Assembly (NCBI GenBank): GCA_004556985.1
Contig: SFFC01000005.1
Coordinates: forward strand, 1-42,468
Reading direction: 5' to 3'
DNA length: 42,468 nucleotides
Source: Clostridiales bacterium
GTDB lineage: Bacteria; Bacillota; Clostridia; Christensenellales; Aristaeellaceae
Positions 33,051 to 41,436 of the stretch are shown here, piece by piece. Position 1 is the first letter of the stretch; every line of letters starts with the position of its first letter. The translations under genes were made by a program, and so were the position numbers. The notes under the pieces are model-generated. The model was not told the DNA's origin, did no database searches, and worked only from the letters and a program-made list of their open reading frames with translations.

Positions 33051-33947
33051 GTGAGCAGCACACTTCCCAAGGTCGTCGCCGTCGTGGGCACAAATGCCTC
33101 CGGCAAGAGCGCGCTGGGCATCGAGCTGGCCCGGCGCTATGGCGCGGAGATCATCTCGGCGGATTCCAGGCAGGTTTTCAGGGGCCTTGACCTGGGCAGC
33201 GGCAAGGTCACGCAGGAGGAGACACAGGGCGTGCCGCACCACATGATCGACGTGCGCGAACCGGGCGAATTCTTCTCGATGGCGGATTTTCAGCGCATGA
33301 GCTATGCGCTCATCGACGAGATCCGCGCGCGCGGTCATCTGCCGATGATCGTCGGCGGCACGGGGCTGTATGTCGATTCCGTGCTCGATGGCTACCTGCT
33401 CTCGGACAAGGAGCCCGACCTCGCCTACCGCGCGGAGCTGGAAACGCTGACGACGTCGGCGCTCTATGAAAAGCTGATCGCGCTCGTGCCCGATGCGCAG
33501 GTGGAGAAGAACAACCGAAACCGCGTCATGCGGATGCTCGAGCGGCTGCACGACGGCGACACGGCAGAGCCCGGCAAGCAGAAGCGATACGAGAGCCTGC
33601 GCCTGGGCGTGAGCTGGCCGAGGGACGTGTTGCGCGCGCGCATCGACGAGCGGCTTGAGCGCCGCCTTGAGCAGGGCATGATCGAGGAGGTGCAGGGGCT
33701 GCTCGATCGCGGCGTGAGCCGGGAATTCCTGCTCGGGCTGGGGCTTGAATACCGCTTCATCACGCAGTACCTGACCGGTGAGATCCCGGACAGAGACGAG
33801 ATGCTCGCAAGGCTTGCTCAGGCGATCAAGAAGTTTGCCAAGCGGCAGATGACCTGGTTCCGCCGCAACCCGGATATCGTCTGGCTTGACATGCAGGGGG
33901 ACTTCCTTGCGCAGGCCTGCGAGGCCGTGGAGGCGTTTCTCCGATGA
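33051..33947 (+). CDS. miaA: tRNA dimethylallyltransferase
   Basis: Adds a dimethylallyl group to A37 of tRNAs reading UNN codons; 298 residues, normal length. P-loop GTNASGKS at 13-20, then ISADSRQVFRGLDLGSGK, GVPHHMIDV and GGTGLYVDSVLDG. The tRNA-contacting region has EKNNRNRVMRMLE, and FAKRQMTWFRRNPDIVWLD closes the C-terminal part. The start is GTG 33051, with AAAGGA about 11 bases upstream. The substrate dimethylallyl diphosphate comes from the pathway that includes IspE. No hfq gene follows, though it often does in other Firmicutes. Confidence 0.95.
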   Translation: MSSTLPKVVAVVGTNASGKSALGIELARRYGAEIISADSRQVFRGLDLGSGKVTQEETQGVPHHMIDVREPGEFFSMADFQRMSYALIDEIRARGHLPMIVGGTGLYVDSVLDGYLLSDKEPDLAYRAELETLTTSALYEKLIALVPDAQVEKNNRNRVMRMLERLHDGDTAEPGKQKRYESLRLGVSWPRDVLRARIDERLERRLEQGMIEEVQGLLDRGVSREFLLGLGLEYRFITQYLTGEIPDRDEMLARLAQAIKKFAKRQMTWFRRNPDIVWLDMQGDFLAQACEAVEAFLR

Positions 33948-34020
33948 AGACTGCCCGATCAAAATGGGGCGCATACCGTTCAGCCTTGCGGGAAAGACTG
34001 TGTCCCCGAGAGGTGATCGC

Positions 34021-34170
34021 ATGGTCAAGCCAAAGGGCAAGCGTCCGCCGATGAAGGACGAACGCCGCGAACGGCCCGTTCCGGAGGAGATCTATCCGGT
34101 GATCGACAACGACCTGGCGCGGGACAATCTGGAGAACGATCTGACCGCCGCGGATTTGCAGGATCTGTGA
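34021..34170 (+). CDS. Small acidic protein after miaA
   Basis: A 49-residue product beginning MVKPKGKRPPMKDERR and ending in an acidic stretch, EEIYPVIDNDLARDNLEND. AGAGGTG precedes ATG. A lysine-rich start followed by an acidic tail gives a strongly dipolar small protein. I know no family. It is probably cotranscribed with miaA, 73 bases upstream. Confidence 0.55.
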   Translation: MVKPKGKRPPMKDERRERPVPEEIYPVIDNDLARDNLENDLTAADLQDL

Positions 34171-34221
34171 GTGCGCTGTCTCAAAATCGGCGGAGACAGT
34201 TCCCGACAAGTGCAAAGCTAC

Positions 34222-34262
34222 AAAAAGAGGAGGAGCAGAGCGCTCACTCCTCTTTGTCTTTT
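34222..34262. terminator. Bidirectional terminator
   Basis: AAAGAGGAG pairs with CTCCTCTTT, with inner GAGC/GCTC, flanked by five A on the left and GTCTTTTTC on the right. It lies between convergent genes and overlaps the stop codon of the minus-strand gene. Confidence 0.8.
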
Positions 34263-35281
34263 TCTGTGCTCAGCGTCAGGATGGCCTGCGCGGTCTGATG
34301 CGGAGTCAGGCCGGTCGTGTCGAGCTTCACGGTTGCCAGCGTGTCATACAGCGGCAGATAGTCGAGGCTGCGCGCCAAAACGTCGGGAGCACGCAGTCCG
34401 GCCTGAACGTCCCGGTCGATTCGCGCCTTGAGCGCCTCCGAGGAGCAGACGAGCGAAACGGCGGTCACATCCGTATCTCCGAGCGGCAAACGGGAGAGCA
34501 GCGTATCCAGAATCGCCTGCTCGTGCATGACCCAACAGAACACCACATGGTCGACCTCAGAGCAGCGCAGGAAGCCCGAGAGCAGATGAACGATGTTGTC
34601 CATGACCATGGCTTTCGTCTCTTCCGAGACGCGGAAGGGATGCAGATCCCAGCACCAGTCGCCGTCCAGAAACGCGCAGCGCTCAAGCAGCGCCTGAAGC
34701 TGCTTCGCGGCGGTTGTCTTGCCCACGCCCATCGGCCCGCCGACCAGAAACAGGCGCTTGCGGCATGGCAACTTTTGCGGCAGACGCAAGAAGAATGTGC
34801 GCTGGGAAAAGGCATCCGCCGTTTCGCCGGGATCATCCGGCAGCGGCGCAAAGCCCAGTCGCAGGAGCAACGCTGCGCTGGCCCCGTTGGCGCGGTAGCA
34901 GGTTGCCAGAACGCGCTTCATGCCGCTATCTGAAAGCTGATTAAGCAGCGCGCGCAGGCTTTCCAGCGCATAGCCCCGGCGGCGCGCATCCGGCGCGACG
35001 ACGAAGCCGATTTCGCAGGCATCCGGCCCGTCCGCTGGCATGACGTGGAGCAGACCGACCATACGCCCCGTGCTGCGCTCCTCCAGAAAGAGGCGGTTGG
35101 CCCCGTCATCGGCCAGCGCGCGCACGTCGGCGTAAAACGCCTCGTCCTTCTGCGAATAGGGCGGATAGTTGCCGTCCATGCGGCAGGTTTCGGCGTCGGA
35201 GAGGATGGAGAAGAGGTCGTCCGCGTCGGAGAGCTTCGGTTTTCGCAGAAGCAGGCGCGGCGTTTCCATCGGTGTGAGCAT
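34244..35281 (-). CDS. GNAT acetyltransferase-P-loop kinase fusion
   Basis: A 345-residue two-domain protein. Residues 1-168 are a RimJ/RimL-like GNAT domain (TPRLLLRKPKLSDADDLF, then EIGFVVAPDARRRGYALE with the acetyl-CoA loop at 100-105 and LLLRLGFAPL). Residues about 175-345 are a P-loop nucleotide kinase-like domain: Walker A GGPMGVGKTT (181-190), FLDGDWCWDLHPF, VVFCWVMHEQ and a lid-like region with SSEALKARIDRDV. Genes with only one of these domains are common. The fusion suggests acetylation and phosphorylation (or nucleotide binding) of one substrate, perhaps an antibiotic or small amine. AAAGGAG precedes ATG. Confidence 0.85.
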   Translation of the reverse strand: MLTPMETPRLLLRKPKLSDADDLFSILSDAETCRMDGNYPPYSQKDEAFYADVRALADDGANRLFLEERSTGRMVGLLHVMPADGPDACEIGFVVAPDARRRGYALESLRALLNQLSDSGMKRVLATCYRANGASAALLLRLGFAPLPDDPGETADAFSQRTFFLRLPQKLPCRKRLFLVGGPMGVGKTTAAKQLQALLERCAFLDGDWCWDLHPFRVSEETKAMVMDNIVHLLSGFLRCSEVDHVVFCWVMHEQAILDTLLSRLPLGDTDVTAVSLVCSSEALKARIDRDVQAGLRAPDVLARSLDYLPLYDTLATVKLDTTGLTPHQTAQAILTLSTEKDKEE

Positions 35282-35300
35282 GGGCGCTCCTTTCGCGGAA

Positions 35301-36059
35301 TCAGTCGTTGTGGGCGGGCATCTGCGCGTCCTCGCCGACGCAGGCGCCCATCAGCTTGTTGACCGAGCGCTCGACGGCGTCACGGCTGTTGCCCCAGGGC
35401 TTGTCGGTGTTGCGGTAGTCGAACTTGAGCGTGAACCACTCGAGCTCGCCCTCGATGCGCCTCAGGTTTTCGAGCTCCAGCGCGGAGAGGGTCTTTTTGA
35501 ATTCCGCTGCCTGCTTGTCGCCAAGCGTCCTGTCGGCCATCTCCAGTACGAGGGCCAGATGGGGCAGGCAGAAGCCTTTTGACTGATCAAACATCGCCTT
35601 GAATTCGCTGTTTGTGAAATACAGCTGGGCGATGGTGTAGGCATAGCGCTCGATGGAGGCGTTCATCTCGTCGCAGATGACGCAGCCAGCCATGCGCGCG
35701 CGGATCTTCGGCGCGGGCCCGCCCTCCGCCTTCCCGCCGCGCAGGGAGGAAAACAGGCCGCGGGAGGGTGTGCCGCCGTCTGCAAGGATGGTCTCCAGCG
35801 ACGCGATGACCTCCTGCATGTGCGTATGCGTCATCAGCGCGAGGCCGAGGCGGTTGCGCCGGTTGTACATCAGCTCAAAGTGGCGGCTGCAGAAGCCGAC
35901 CTCGTTGGTCTTGACGCGGCAGTCGGGCTCCATGTAGGCCGCGCCGAGCATGCTGTCCACATACTGATCCTCGCAGAGAATCCGCAGCTGGCAGAGAGGG
36001 CATTCGCAGTTCGTCTTGTAGGCGTCCAGAACGGGCATGGTGTCGAGCGTATACTTCAT
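35301..36059 (-). CDS. DUF6062 family protein
   Basis: A 252-residue cytoplasmic protein with four cysteine clusters: CECPLC (about 18-23), GFCSRHFE (55-62), CVICDE (about 125-130) and GFCLPHL (about 160-166). The pattern of two CxxC-type pairs and two FCxxH motifs suggests a metal-binding fold, probably zinc, with internal duplication. This matches the clostridial DUF6062 family, whose function is unknown. GAGGTG lies upstream of ATG. The GNAT-kinase gene follows 19 bases downstream, so they are one transcript. Confidence 0.75.
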   Translation of the reverse strand: MKYTLDTMPVLDAYKTNCECPLCQLRILCEDQYVDSMLGAAYMEPDCRVKTNEVGFCSRHFELMYNRRNRLGLALMTHTHMQEVIASLETILADGGTPSRGLFSSLRGGKAEGGPAPKIRARMAGCVICDEMNASIERYAYTIAQLYFTNSEFKAMFDQSKGFCLPHLALVLEMADRTLGDKQAAEFKKTLSALELENLRRIEGELEWFTLKFDYRNTDKPWGNSRDAVERSVNKLMGACVGEDAQMPAHND

Positions 36060-36148
36060 CGTGATTCACCTCATCCTAATGGTCGCTGGGGGGCGCGGGA
36101 TATTTTGGCCCGCGAGCTCATAGGCTCGAGGGCGGAAGGGGGAGAAGA

Positions 36149-36898
36149 ATGCGCAGGCGGAGGATTTCTTCCCGGGCGCGCTTGGCGAGGGCGCGGCGAA
36201 TGAGAAGGCGGGCGATGATCCTGGGCGGCGTGCTGCTGCTGGCGGGCACGGCGATGGCGCAGCCGCTGCGCGACAGGCTGCTTCAGGCGGGGCGCGCAGG
36301 CCTGGCCGCCGTGCAGACGTTTGCCAGCAGCACGCCCGAGGAGGCGGAGCTGACGCTTCCCGAAATCAAAATCTGGGCACTGCAGCTCGGCGTCTTTGAC
36401 AGCGGGGAGCGCGCCGCGCAGGAGCAGGAGAGGCTGCTTGCGCAGGGCATTCCCTGCGCGGTTTGGCAGCGGGAGCAGATGCGCCTGATCTGCGAGGCCG
36501 CATTGGCGAAAGAGGCGCTTGACATGACCGCATCGGGAGGGCAGGAGACCTTTGTCATTGCGGAGACGGCGCCGCAGATCAGCCTCCGCCTCAGCGCCGC
36601 GCAGGGGGAGGCGGAGGAGGCGGCGGCGTTTCTTGCCTTGCCGGATGGGCTGCTTGAGCGCCTGTCTGCAGGGGAGCCGCTCAAAGAGATCATGATTGAG
36701 ACGCGGGAGACGGCAGAGCGCGCGCTCAGAGCGCACCCGCAAAATACGATTTACACGCAGCTCGCCCAGAGCCTTCTCAACTGGTGCGCGCTGATGGAGC
36801 AAACGATGCAGGCGCAGACGCAGGCGGCCGCCGCGGCGTATGCGCGCGTGACGATGTACATGCTCTGCCGCGAGCTGCGGCTGACGCTGAACGGCTAG
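36149..36898 (+). CDS. Membrane-anchored SPOR-like protein
   Basis: A 249-residue protein. An arginine-rich cytoplasmic tail (1-22) precedes one transmembrane helix (about 23-40). A segment at about 75-128 reads IKIWALQLGVFDSGERAAQEQERL then GIPCAVWQREQMRLI, the pattern of SPOR domains, which bind denuded glycan at division septa. The rest is helical. GGGGGAG precedes ATG 36149. It is divergent from the DUF6062 gene. The SPOR call rests on pattern only. Confidence 0.65.
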   Translation: MRRRRISSRARLARARRMRRRAMILGGVLLLAGTAMAQPLRDRLLQAGRAGLAAVQTFASSTPEEAELTLPEIKIWALQLGVFDSGERAAQEQERLLAQGIPCAVWQREQMRLICEAALAKEALDMTASGGQETFVIAETAPQISLRLSAAQGEAEEAAAFLALPDGLLERLSAGEPLKEIMIETRETAERALRAHPQNTIYTQLAQSLLNWCALMEQTMQAQTQAAAAAYARVTMYMLCRELRLTLNG

Positions 36899-36904
36899 AA
36901 ACCG

Positions 36905-38521
36905 TCAGGGGGCAAGGCAGGCGAGAATGGCCTCCGCGCAGCGCACGCCGTCCACGGCGGCGGAGGTGATGCCGCCGGCATAGCCCGCGCCTTCGCCGCA
37001 GGGATACAGGCCGCGCGCATCGACGCTCTGCAGATCCTCGCCGCGCGGGATGCGCACAGGGGAGGAAGAGCGCGTCTCCGGCGCGGTGAGCACGGCGTCA
37101 GGATGGTCAAAGCCGCGAAGCCTTCGCCCCAGCAGCGGAAGCGCCTCGCGCATGGCGGCGATCACATACCCCGGCAGCAGCTCGCCCAGGTCGCCGGGAA
37201 CGACGCCCGGGCGGTAGCTGGGCACGACGCTGCCCAGCTTCGCGCTTGCGCGCCCGGCAAGCAGGTCGCCCACCGTCTGGCAGGGGGCCTTGCCGGTGCC
37301 GCCGCCGAGGAGGAAGGCGCGCCGCTCGATGCTGCGCTGCAGCTCCATGCCGGCCAGCGGATGATCGCTGCCGAAGTCCTCGGGGCCGATGCCGACCAAA
37401 AGCGCGCTGTTGGCGTTCACGCCGTCGCGCGCCCAGCAGCTCATGCCGTTGGTGACGACGCTTTGCGGCTCGCTGGCGGAGGCGACGACGCTGCCGCCGG
37501 GGCACATGCAGAACGTGTAGACGCTGCGGCCGGAGGGCAGATGCAGCGCGAGCTTGTAATCCGCCGCGCCGAGGGCGGGATGGGATGCAAAGGCGCCGTA
37601 CTGCGCCTGGTTGATCAGCGCCTGGGGATGCTCGATGCGCGCGCCGATGGAAAACGGCTTTTGCGCCAGGGAGAAGCGCTCGTCGCAGAGCATCGCGAAG
37701 GTGTCGCGCGCGCTGTGGCCGATGGCGAGCACGGCGTAGTCGGCCGGCAGCTCATGCTGGCCGCCGGCATCCTCGTAGACGAGCACTCTGAGCGCGCCGC
37801 TTTCCCGGAGGATGCGGGTCATCCGCGCGCCGAAATGCACCTCGCCGCCGAGACTGAGAATCCGCTCGCGCATGGCCTTCACGACGCCGGCGAGCTTGTC
37901 CGTGCCGATGTGCGGCTTGGCGTCGACGAGGATGTCGTTTGGCGCGCCGAAGCGCACAAACGTGCGCAGAATGTGCTCGCCGCGGGGATCTTTCGTGCCG
38001 GTGTTCAGCTTGCCGTCGGAGAACGTGCCTGCGCCGCCCTCGCCGAACTGCACGTTGGAGGCGGCGGAAAACGACGGCTCCCCATCCCGCCAGTAGGCGG
38101 CGACGTCGCGCGTGCGCGTGTCGACATCCTGCCCGCGCTCCAGAACGATGGGGCGCGCGCCCGCCTCCGCGAGCGTCAACGCGGCGAAGAGGCCGGCCGG
38201 CCCCAGGCCGATGACGACGGGACGGGGAGACGGCGCGGCGCTGAGCGCAGGCAGAACGGGTGGCGCATAGGGCGCGGCGATGCTGCCCTCGGCGGGACTC
38301 AAACGCGCGGCGACGCGGCGCTCATCCTGCGGGGAGCGGAGCGAAACATCGAGCGAGACGACGAAGCAGACGTCGCTTTTTTTGCGCGCGTCCACGCTCT
38401 TTTTGGCGATGGCGCAGTCTGCGACCTGCGCGGCCGTCACGCCGAGGCGCTTGCAGGCGGCTGCGGTCAGGATTTTTTTCGTATACGAAAGCGGGAGCTT
38501 GACGTTGTGAATGCGAAGCAT
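36905..38521 (-). CDS. FAD-dependent dehydrogenase (COG2509 type)
   Basis: A 538-residue flavoprotein. An N-terminal ferredoxin-like domain (about 1-75, RIHNVKLPLSYTKK) is followed by the FAD-binding GXGPAG motif VIGLGPAGLFAALTLAEAG, the FGEGGAGTFSDGKLNT region and a C-terminal CGEGAGYAGGITSAAVDG. This set defines uncharacterised FAD-dependent dehydrogenases widespread in Firmicutes. The substrate is unknown. ATG 38521 is preferred because AAAGG lies just upstream; two in-frame ATG codons lie further up. It is last in the MATE-flavoprotein operon. Confidence 0.85.
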   Translation of the reverse strand: MLRIHNVKLPLSYTKKILTAAACKRLGVTAAQVADCAIAKKSVDARKKSDVCFVVSLDVSLRSPQDERRVAARLSPAEGSIAAPYAPPVLPALSAAPSPRPVVIGLGPAGLFAALTLAEAGARPIVLERGQDVDTRTRDVAAYWRDGEPSFSAASNVQFGEGGAGTFSDGKLNTGTKDPRGEHILRTFVRFGAPNDILVDAKPHIGTDKLAGVVKAMRERILSLGGEVHFGARMTRILRESGALRVLVYEDAGGQHELPADYAVLAIGHSARDTFAMLCDERFSLAQKPFSIGARIEHPQALINQAQYGAFASHPALGAADYKLALHLPSGRSVYTFCMCPGGSVVASASEPQSVVTNGMSCWARDGVNANSALLVGIGPEDFGSDHPLAGMELQRSIERRAFLLGGGTGKAPCQTVGDLLAGRASAKLGSVVPSYRPGVVPGDLGELLPGYVIAAMREALPLLGRRLRGFDHPDAVLTAPETRSSSPVRIPRGEDLQSVDARGLYPCGEGAGYAGGITSAAVDGVRCAEAILACLAP

Positions 38522-38547
38522 GGACATCCTTTCTGCCGGAAGGGCGC

Positions 38548-39777
38548 TCACAGGCCGTATTGCGCGCGGATCGCTTTGGCGGCCGTCAGCGCGCTGGCAA
38601 AGGCAAAATGCAGGTTGTAGCCGCCGCAGGGGCCGTCCACGTCGAGCAGCTCGCCGGCGAGATAGAGGGAATCAAAGCATCGGGAGCGCATGGTTTGGGG
38701 ATCGACCTCCTCGAGCGAGACGCCGCCGGCAGTGACCTGCGCCTGCTTCATGCCTTGCGTGCCCGTGACCTCGAGCGGGAAGAGGGAGAGCGCGCCCAGC
38801 AGGGAGAGCCGCTCCCGGAAGCTGAGCGTCGAGGCGGGCGTCTCGGCGCCGACGCCCGCCTGGCGCAGCACGGCCTGCGCGAGCAGGCGGGGCAGCACGC
38901 CGGAAAACAGCGCCTGAGCGGAGCCATCCGGATGAAGGTCGATGCGCCTGTCGAGCCAGGCGGAGAGCTCATCCTCGGGCACCTCGGGCAGCAGGTTGAC
39001 GAGCAGGCGCACGGCGCTGCGGCGTGAGAGGGCGCGCGCGGCTAGGCCGGAGAGCTGGAAGACGCAGACGCCGGAGACGCCGTAATCCGCAAAGAGCAGC
39101 TCGCCTTCCTCACGGGCGGCGGAAGCGCCGTCGATCTCGAGCGTCAGCGCCGCCTGCACGCGCAGCCCCTTGAGCGAGCGCAGCGCGGAATGCGCGCATC
39201 TGAGCTGCACGAGCGCGGGAAAGAGCGGCGTGACGGTATGGCCGAGGGATTCAAGGAGCCTTGCGCCGGAGCCGTCCGTGCCCAGATGCGGCGCGGCGCT
39301 GCCGCCCATCGCGGCGAGCACGGCCGGCGCGAAGAGTCCCTCGCCGTCCGCGAGCTGAACGCTGAGCCCGCCGCGGCGGGACGGGGTGAGAGAGACGGCC
39401 TCCCGACCCGTGAGCAGGGTCATGCCGTCGCAGCCCGCGCGCAGCACGTCGAGCACGGAGGCCGCCATGCGCGTGCGCGGATAGATACGCCCCTCCTCCT
39501 GACAGAGCATGAGGCCGAGGCGGTCAAAGAAGGCGAGCACCTCCGAGGGCGGCGTCGCCTCATAGACGCGGCGGACGAACGGCGCGGCTTCGCCGTAGTG
39601 CTCCGGCGTCATGTCGGCGTTGGAGAGGTTGCAGCGGCCGTTGCCGGTCGCCAGGAGCTTTTTGCCCACGCGCTCCTGCCGCTCGACGAGCACGACGCGC
39701 AGGCCGGAGCCGGAGAGCGCGCAGGCGGCAGCCAGCCCGGCCGCGCCTCCGCCCAGAATGATGCAGTCTGCTTGCAT
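38548..39777 (-). CDS. HI0933/BaiN-like flavoprotein
   Basis: A 409-residue NAD(P)/FAD-dependent oxidoreductase of the HI0933 (YhiN/BaiN) family. FAD-binding GGGAAGLAAACALSG is at residues 9-23. The family hallmark RVGKKLLATGNGRCNLSN follows, then YPRTRMAASVLDVL and a C-terminal DVDGPCGGYNLHFAFASA. One relative was reported in bile-acid reduction, but most are uncharacterised, so no substrate is assigned. GGAGG precedes ATG. Spacing to the MATE gene is 15 bases and to the next flavoprotein 26 bases, so all three are cotranscribed. Confidence 0.88.
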   Translation of the reverse strand: MQADCIILGGGAAGLAAACALSGSGLRVVLVERQERVGKKLLATGNGRCNLSNADMTPEHYGEAAPFVRRVYEATPPSEVLAFFDRLGLMLCQEEGRIYPRTRMAASVLDVLRAGCDGMTLLTGREAVSLTPSRRGGLSVQLADGEGLFAPAVLAAMGGSAAPHLGTDGSGARLLESLGHTVTPLFPALVQLRCAHSALRSLKGLRVQAALTLEIDGASAAREEGELLFADYGVSGVCVFQLSGLAARALSRRSAVRLLVNLLPEVPEDELSAWLDRRIDLHPDGSAQALFSGVLPRLLAQAVLRQAGVGAETPASTLSFRERLSLLGALSLFPLEVTGTQGMKQAQVTAGGVSLEEVDPQTMRSRCFDSLYLAGELLDVDGPCGGYNLHFAFASALTAAKAIRAQYGL

Positions 39778-39792
39778 GGTAAACCTCCTGCG

Positions 39793-41172
39793 TCAGTTTG
39801 CGCGCGCCAGCGCCCGCGCCCGGCGATCGAGAATCTTGTTAAAGTTGAGCAGCGTGAGCGTCGCCGCAGTGGCGACGGAGAGCACGTCGGCGATCGGCTC
39901 GGCGAGGTAGACGCCCGTGACGCCGAAGGCATGGGGCAGAAGGAGCGCCAGCGGGATGAGCAGGATCACCTTGCGCAGCACGGCGATGAACAGCGAGATG
40001 CCGGCCTGACCGAGGCCAACGAACATGCTCTGCGCCGCGTTCTGGATGCCGAAGATGCACAGGCCCGCCGCATAGATGCGCAGGCCGCGCACGGTCAGCT
40101 CGATGAGCGCCTCGTCGTGGGCGAACAGGCGGATGAAGACGCGCGGGAACAGCTCGATGAGCGAGCAGTAGCTGAACGTGACGGCGAGCGCGGAGAGGAG
40201 CAGATACTTGAAGGTCTTGCGCACGCGGTCGAGCTTTCCTGCGCCGTAGTTGAAGCTCATCAGCGGCTGCACGCCGTTGGTATAGCCCATCAGCGGCGTC
40301 GTGAAGAGCTGGACGACGCTCGTGATGATCGTCATCGTGCCGACGTACAGATCGCCGCCGTAGGTCATCATGCCGCGGTTGAGCACGACCTGAATCGCGC
40401 TTTCGGTGAAGACCATCGTAAACGGAGAGACGCCCAGCGCCATCGTCGAGCGCACGACGGGCAGGGAAAAGCGGATCTGCCGGGGGCGCAGCCGAATCTT
40501 CGAGCGGCGCCCCGCCAGGAACGAGACGACCCACAGGCACGAGGCGCCCTGGGAGATGACCGTCGCCAGCGCCGCGCCGCGCACGCCCATGCCCAGCACA
40601 AAGATGAACAGCGGGTCGAGCGCGATATTGAGCGCCGCGCCGATGACCACGGAGATCATCGCCTCGCGCGCGTTGCCCTGCGCCGTGATGAACGGGTTGA
40701 GGCCGAGGACGAGCTGGACAAACGCCGTGCCCAGCAGATAGACGGAGAGATAGTCCGTCGCGTAGGGCAGCGTGTTTTCGCTCGCGCCAAACGCCGTCAG
40801 CAGAGGCGTCATCGTGAGATGGAAGACCGAGAACAGCGCCACGGAGGAGCACAGCAGCATGAACGCCGAGACGCCGAGAATCCGCTCTGCCCCCTCGCGG
40901 TTGCCTTCGCCCAGCTTGATGGAGGCCAGCGGCGCGCCGCCCGCACCGAAGAGCGAGGAGAAGGCGGAGATCAGCGTAATGACCGGGAAGGTCAGCCCGA
41001 CGCCGGTGAGTGCGAGCGCGCCGACGCCCTCGATGCTGCCGATATACATGCGGTCGACCATGTTGTAGAGCATGTTGATCGTCTGGGCGACCACGGAGGG
41101 CAGCGCCAGACGGATCATCAGCCGGCCGATCGGGTCGCTGCCCAGATCGAGCTGCCTGGTTTGGTGGTTCAT
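39793..41172 (-). CDS. MATE family efflux transporter
   Basis: A 459-residue integral membrane protein with about 12 helices. It opens DPIGRLMIRLALPSVVAQTINMLYNMVDRMYIG, the canonical MATE first helix. GAGGAPLASIKLGEGN and NPFITAQGNAREAM follow, and the second half repeats the pattern with QPLMSFNYGAGK. It should export organic cations or drugs using a sodium or proton gradient. It is the first gene of a three-gene operon with two flavoproteins and has a structured 107-base leader. Confidence 0.93.
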   Translation of the reverse strand: MNHQTRQLDLGSDPIGRLMIRLALPSVVAQTINMLYNMVDRMYIGSIEGVGALALTGVGLTFPVITLISAFSSLFGAGGAPLASIKLGEGNREGAERILGVSAFMLLCSSVALFSVFHLTMTPLLTAFGASENTLPYATDYLSVYLLGTAFVQLVLGLNPFITAQGNAREAMISVVIGAALNIALDPLFIFVLGMGVRGAALATVISQGASCLWVVSFLAGRRSKIRLRPRQIRFSLPVVRSTMALGVSPFTMVFTESAIQVVLNRGMMTYGGDLYVGTMTIITSVVQLFTTPLMGYTNGVQPLMSFNYGAGKLDRVRKTFKYLLLSALAVTFSYCSLIELFPRVFIRLFAHDEALIELTVRGLRIYAAGLCIFGIQNAAQSMFVGLGQAGISLFIAVLRKVILLIPLALLLPHAFGVTGVYLAEPIADVLSVATAATLTLLNFNKILDRRARALARAN

Positions 41173-41315
41173 TTCGATTGACTCCTTTTAAGGGCGGAGG
41201 CGGTGCAAAGCCGCCCTCCCCGGGCTTTGTGATGGATTTTGGAGCATGGCCCCGGGCACGGATGCCGCCGGAGGCATACTCAGTTATTATACCATAGCCG
41301 GGCGGAAAAACACAA
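41173..41315 (-). promoter_or_regulatory. Promoter and structured leader of the MATE operon
   Basis: Minus strand: TTGTGT (41315-41310), an 18-base spacer ending TATGG, TATAAT (41291-41286). The leader of about 107 bases can form ATGCC/GGCAT near its start and CAAAGCC/GGCTTTG near its end. CTCC can then pair with GGAG of the ribosome site. GGAGGGCGG can compete for CCGCCTCC, giving an alternative fold. It could be a riboswitch or attenuator. It matches no class I know. Confidence 0.5.
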
Positions 41316-41436
41316 TCTGAGCGCACAAAATGGGGCGCATAAGCGCGCGGAAGTGAACATATACATGCAGAGTAAACCGACAACGGGCCGGTCACGGGCT
41401 GATCATTCAGCCGGACGGCGGAAACGGAGGAAAACG

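Noticed and set aside
31044..34040. A 998-codon open frame on the minus strand
   Set aside because: Opposite the SH3 repeats and miaA; its apparent repeats mirror the SH3 repeats of the real gene.
39190..41181. A 663-codon open frame on the plus strand
   Set aside because: Opposite the MATE and flavoprotein genes, with Arg/Asp/Gln-rich shadow composition.
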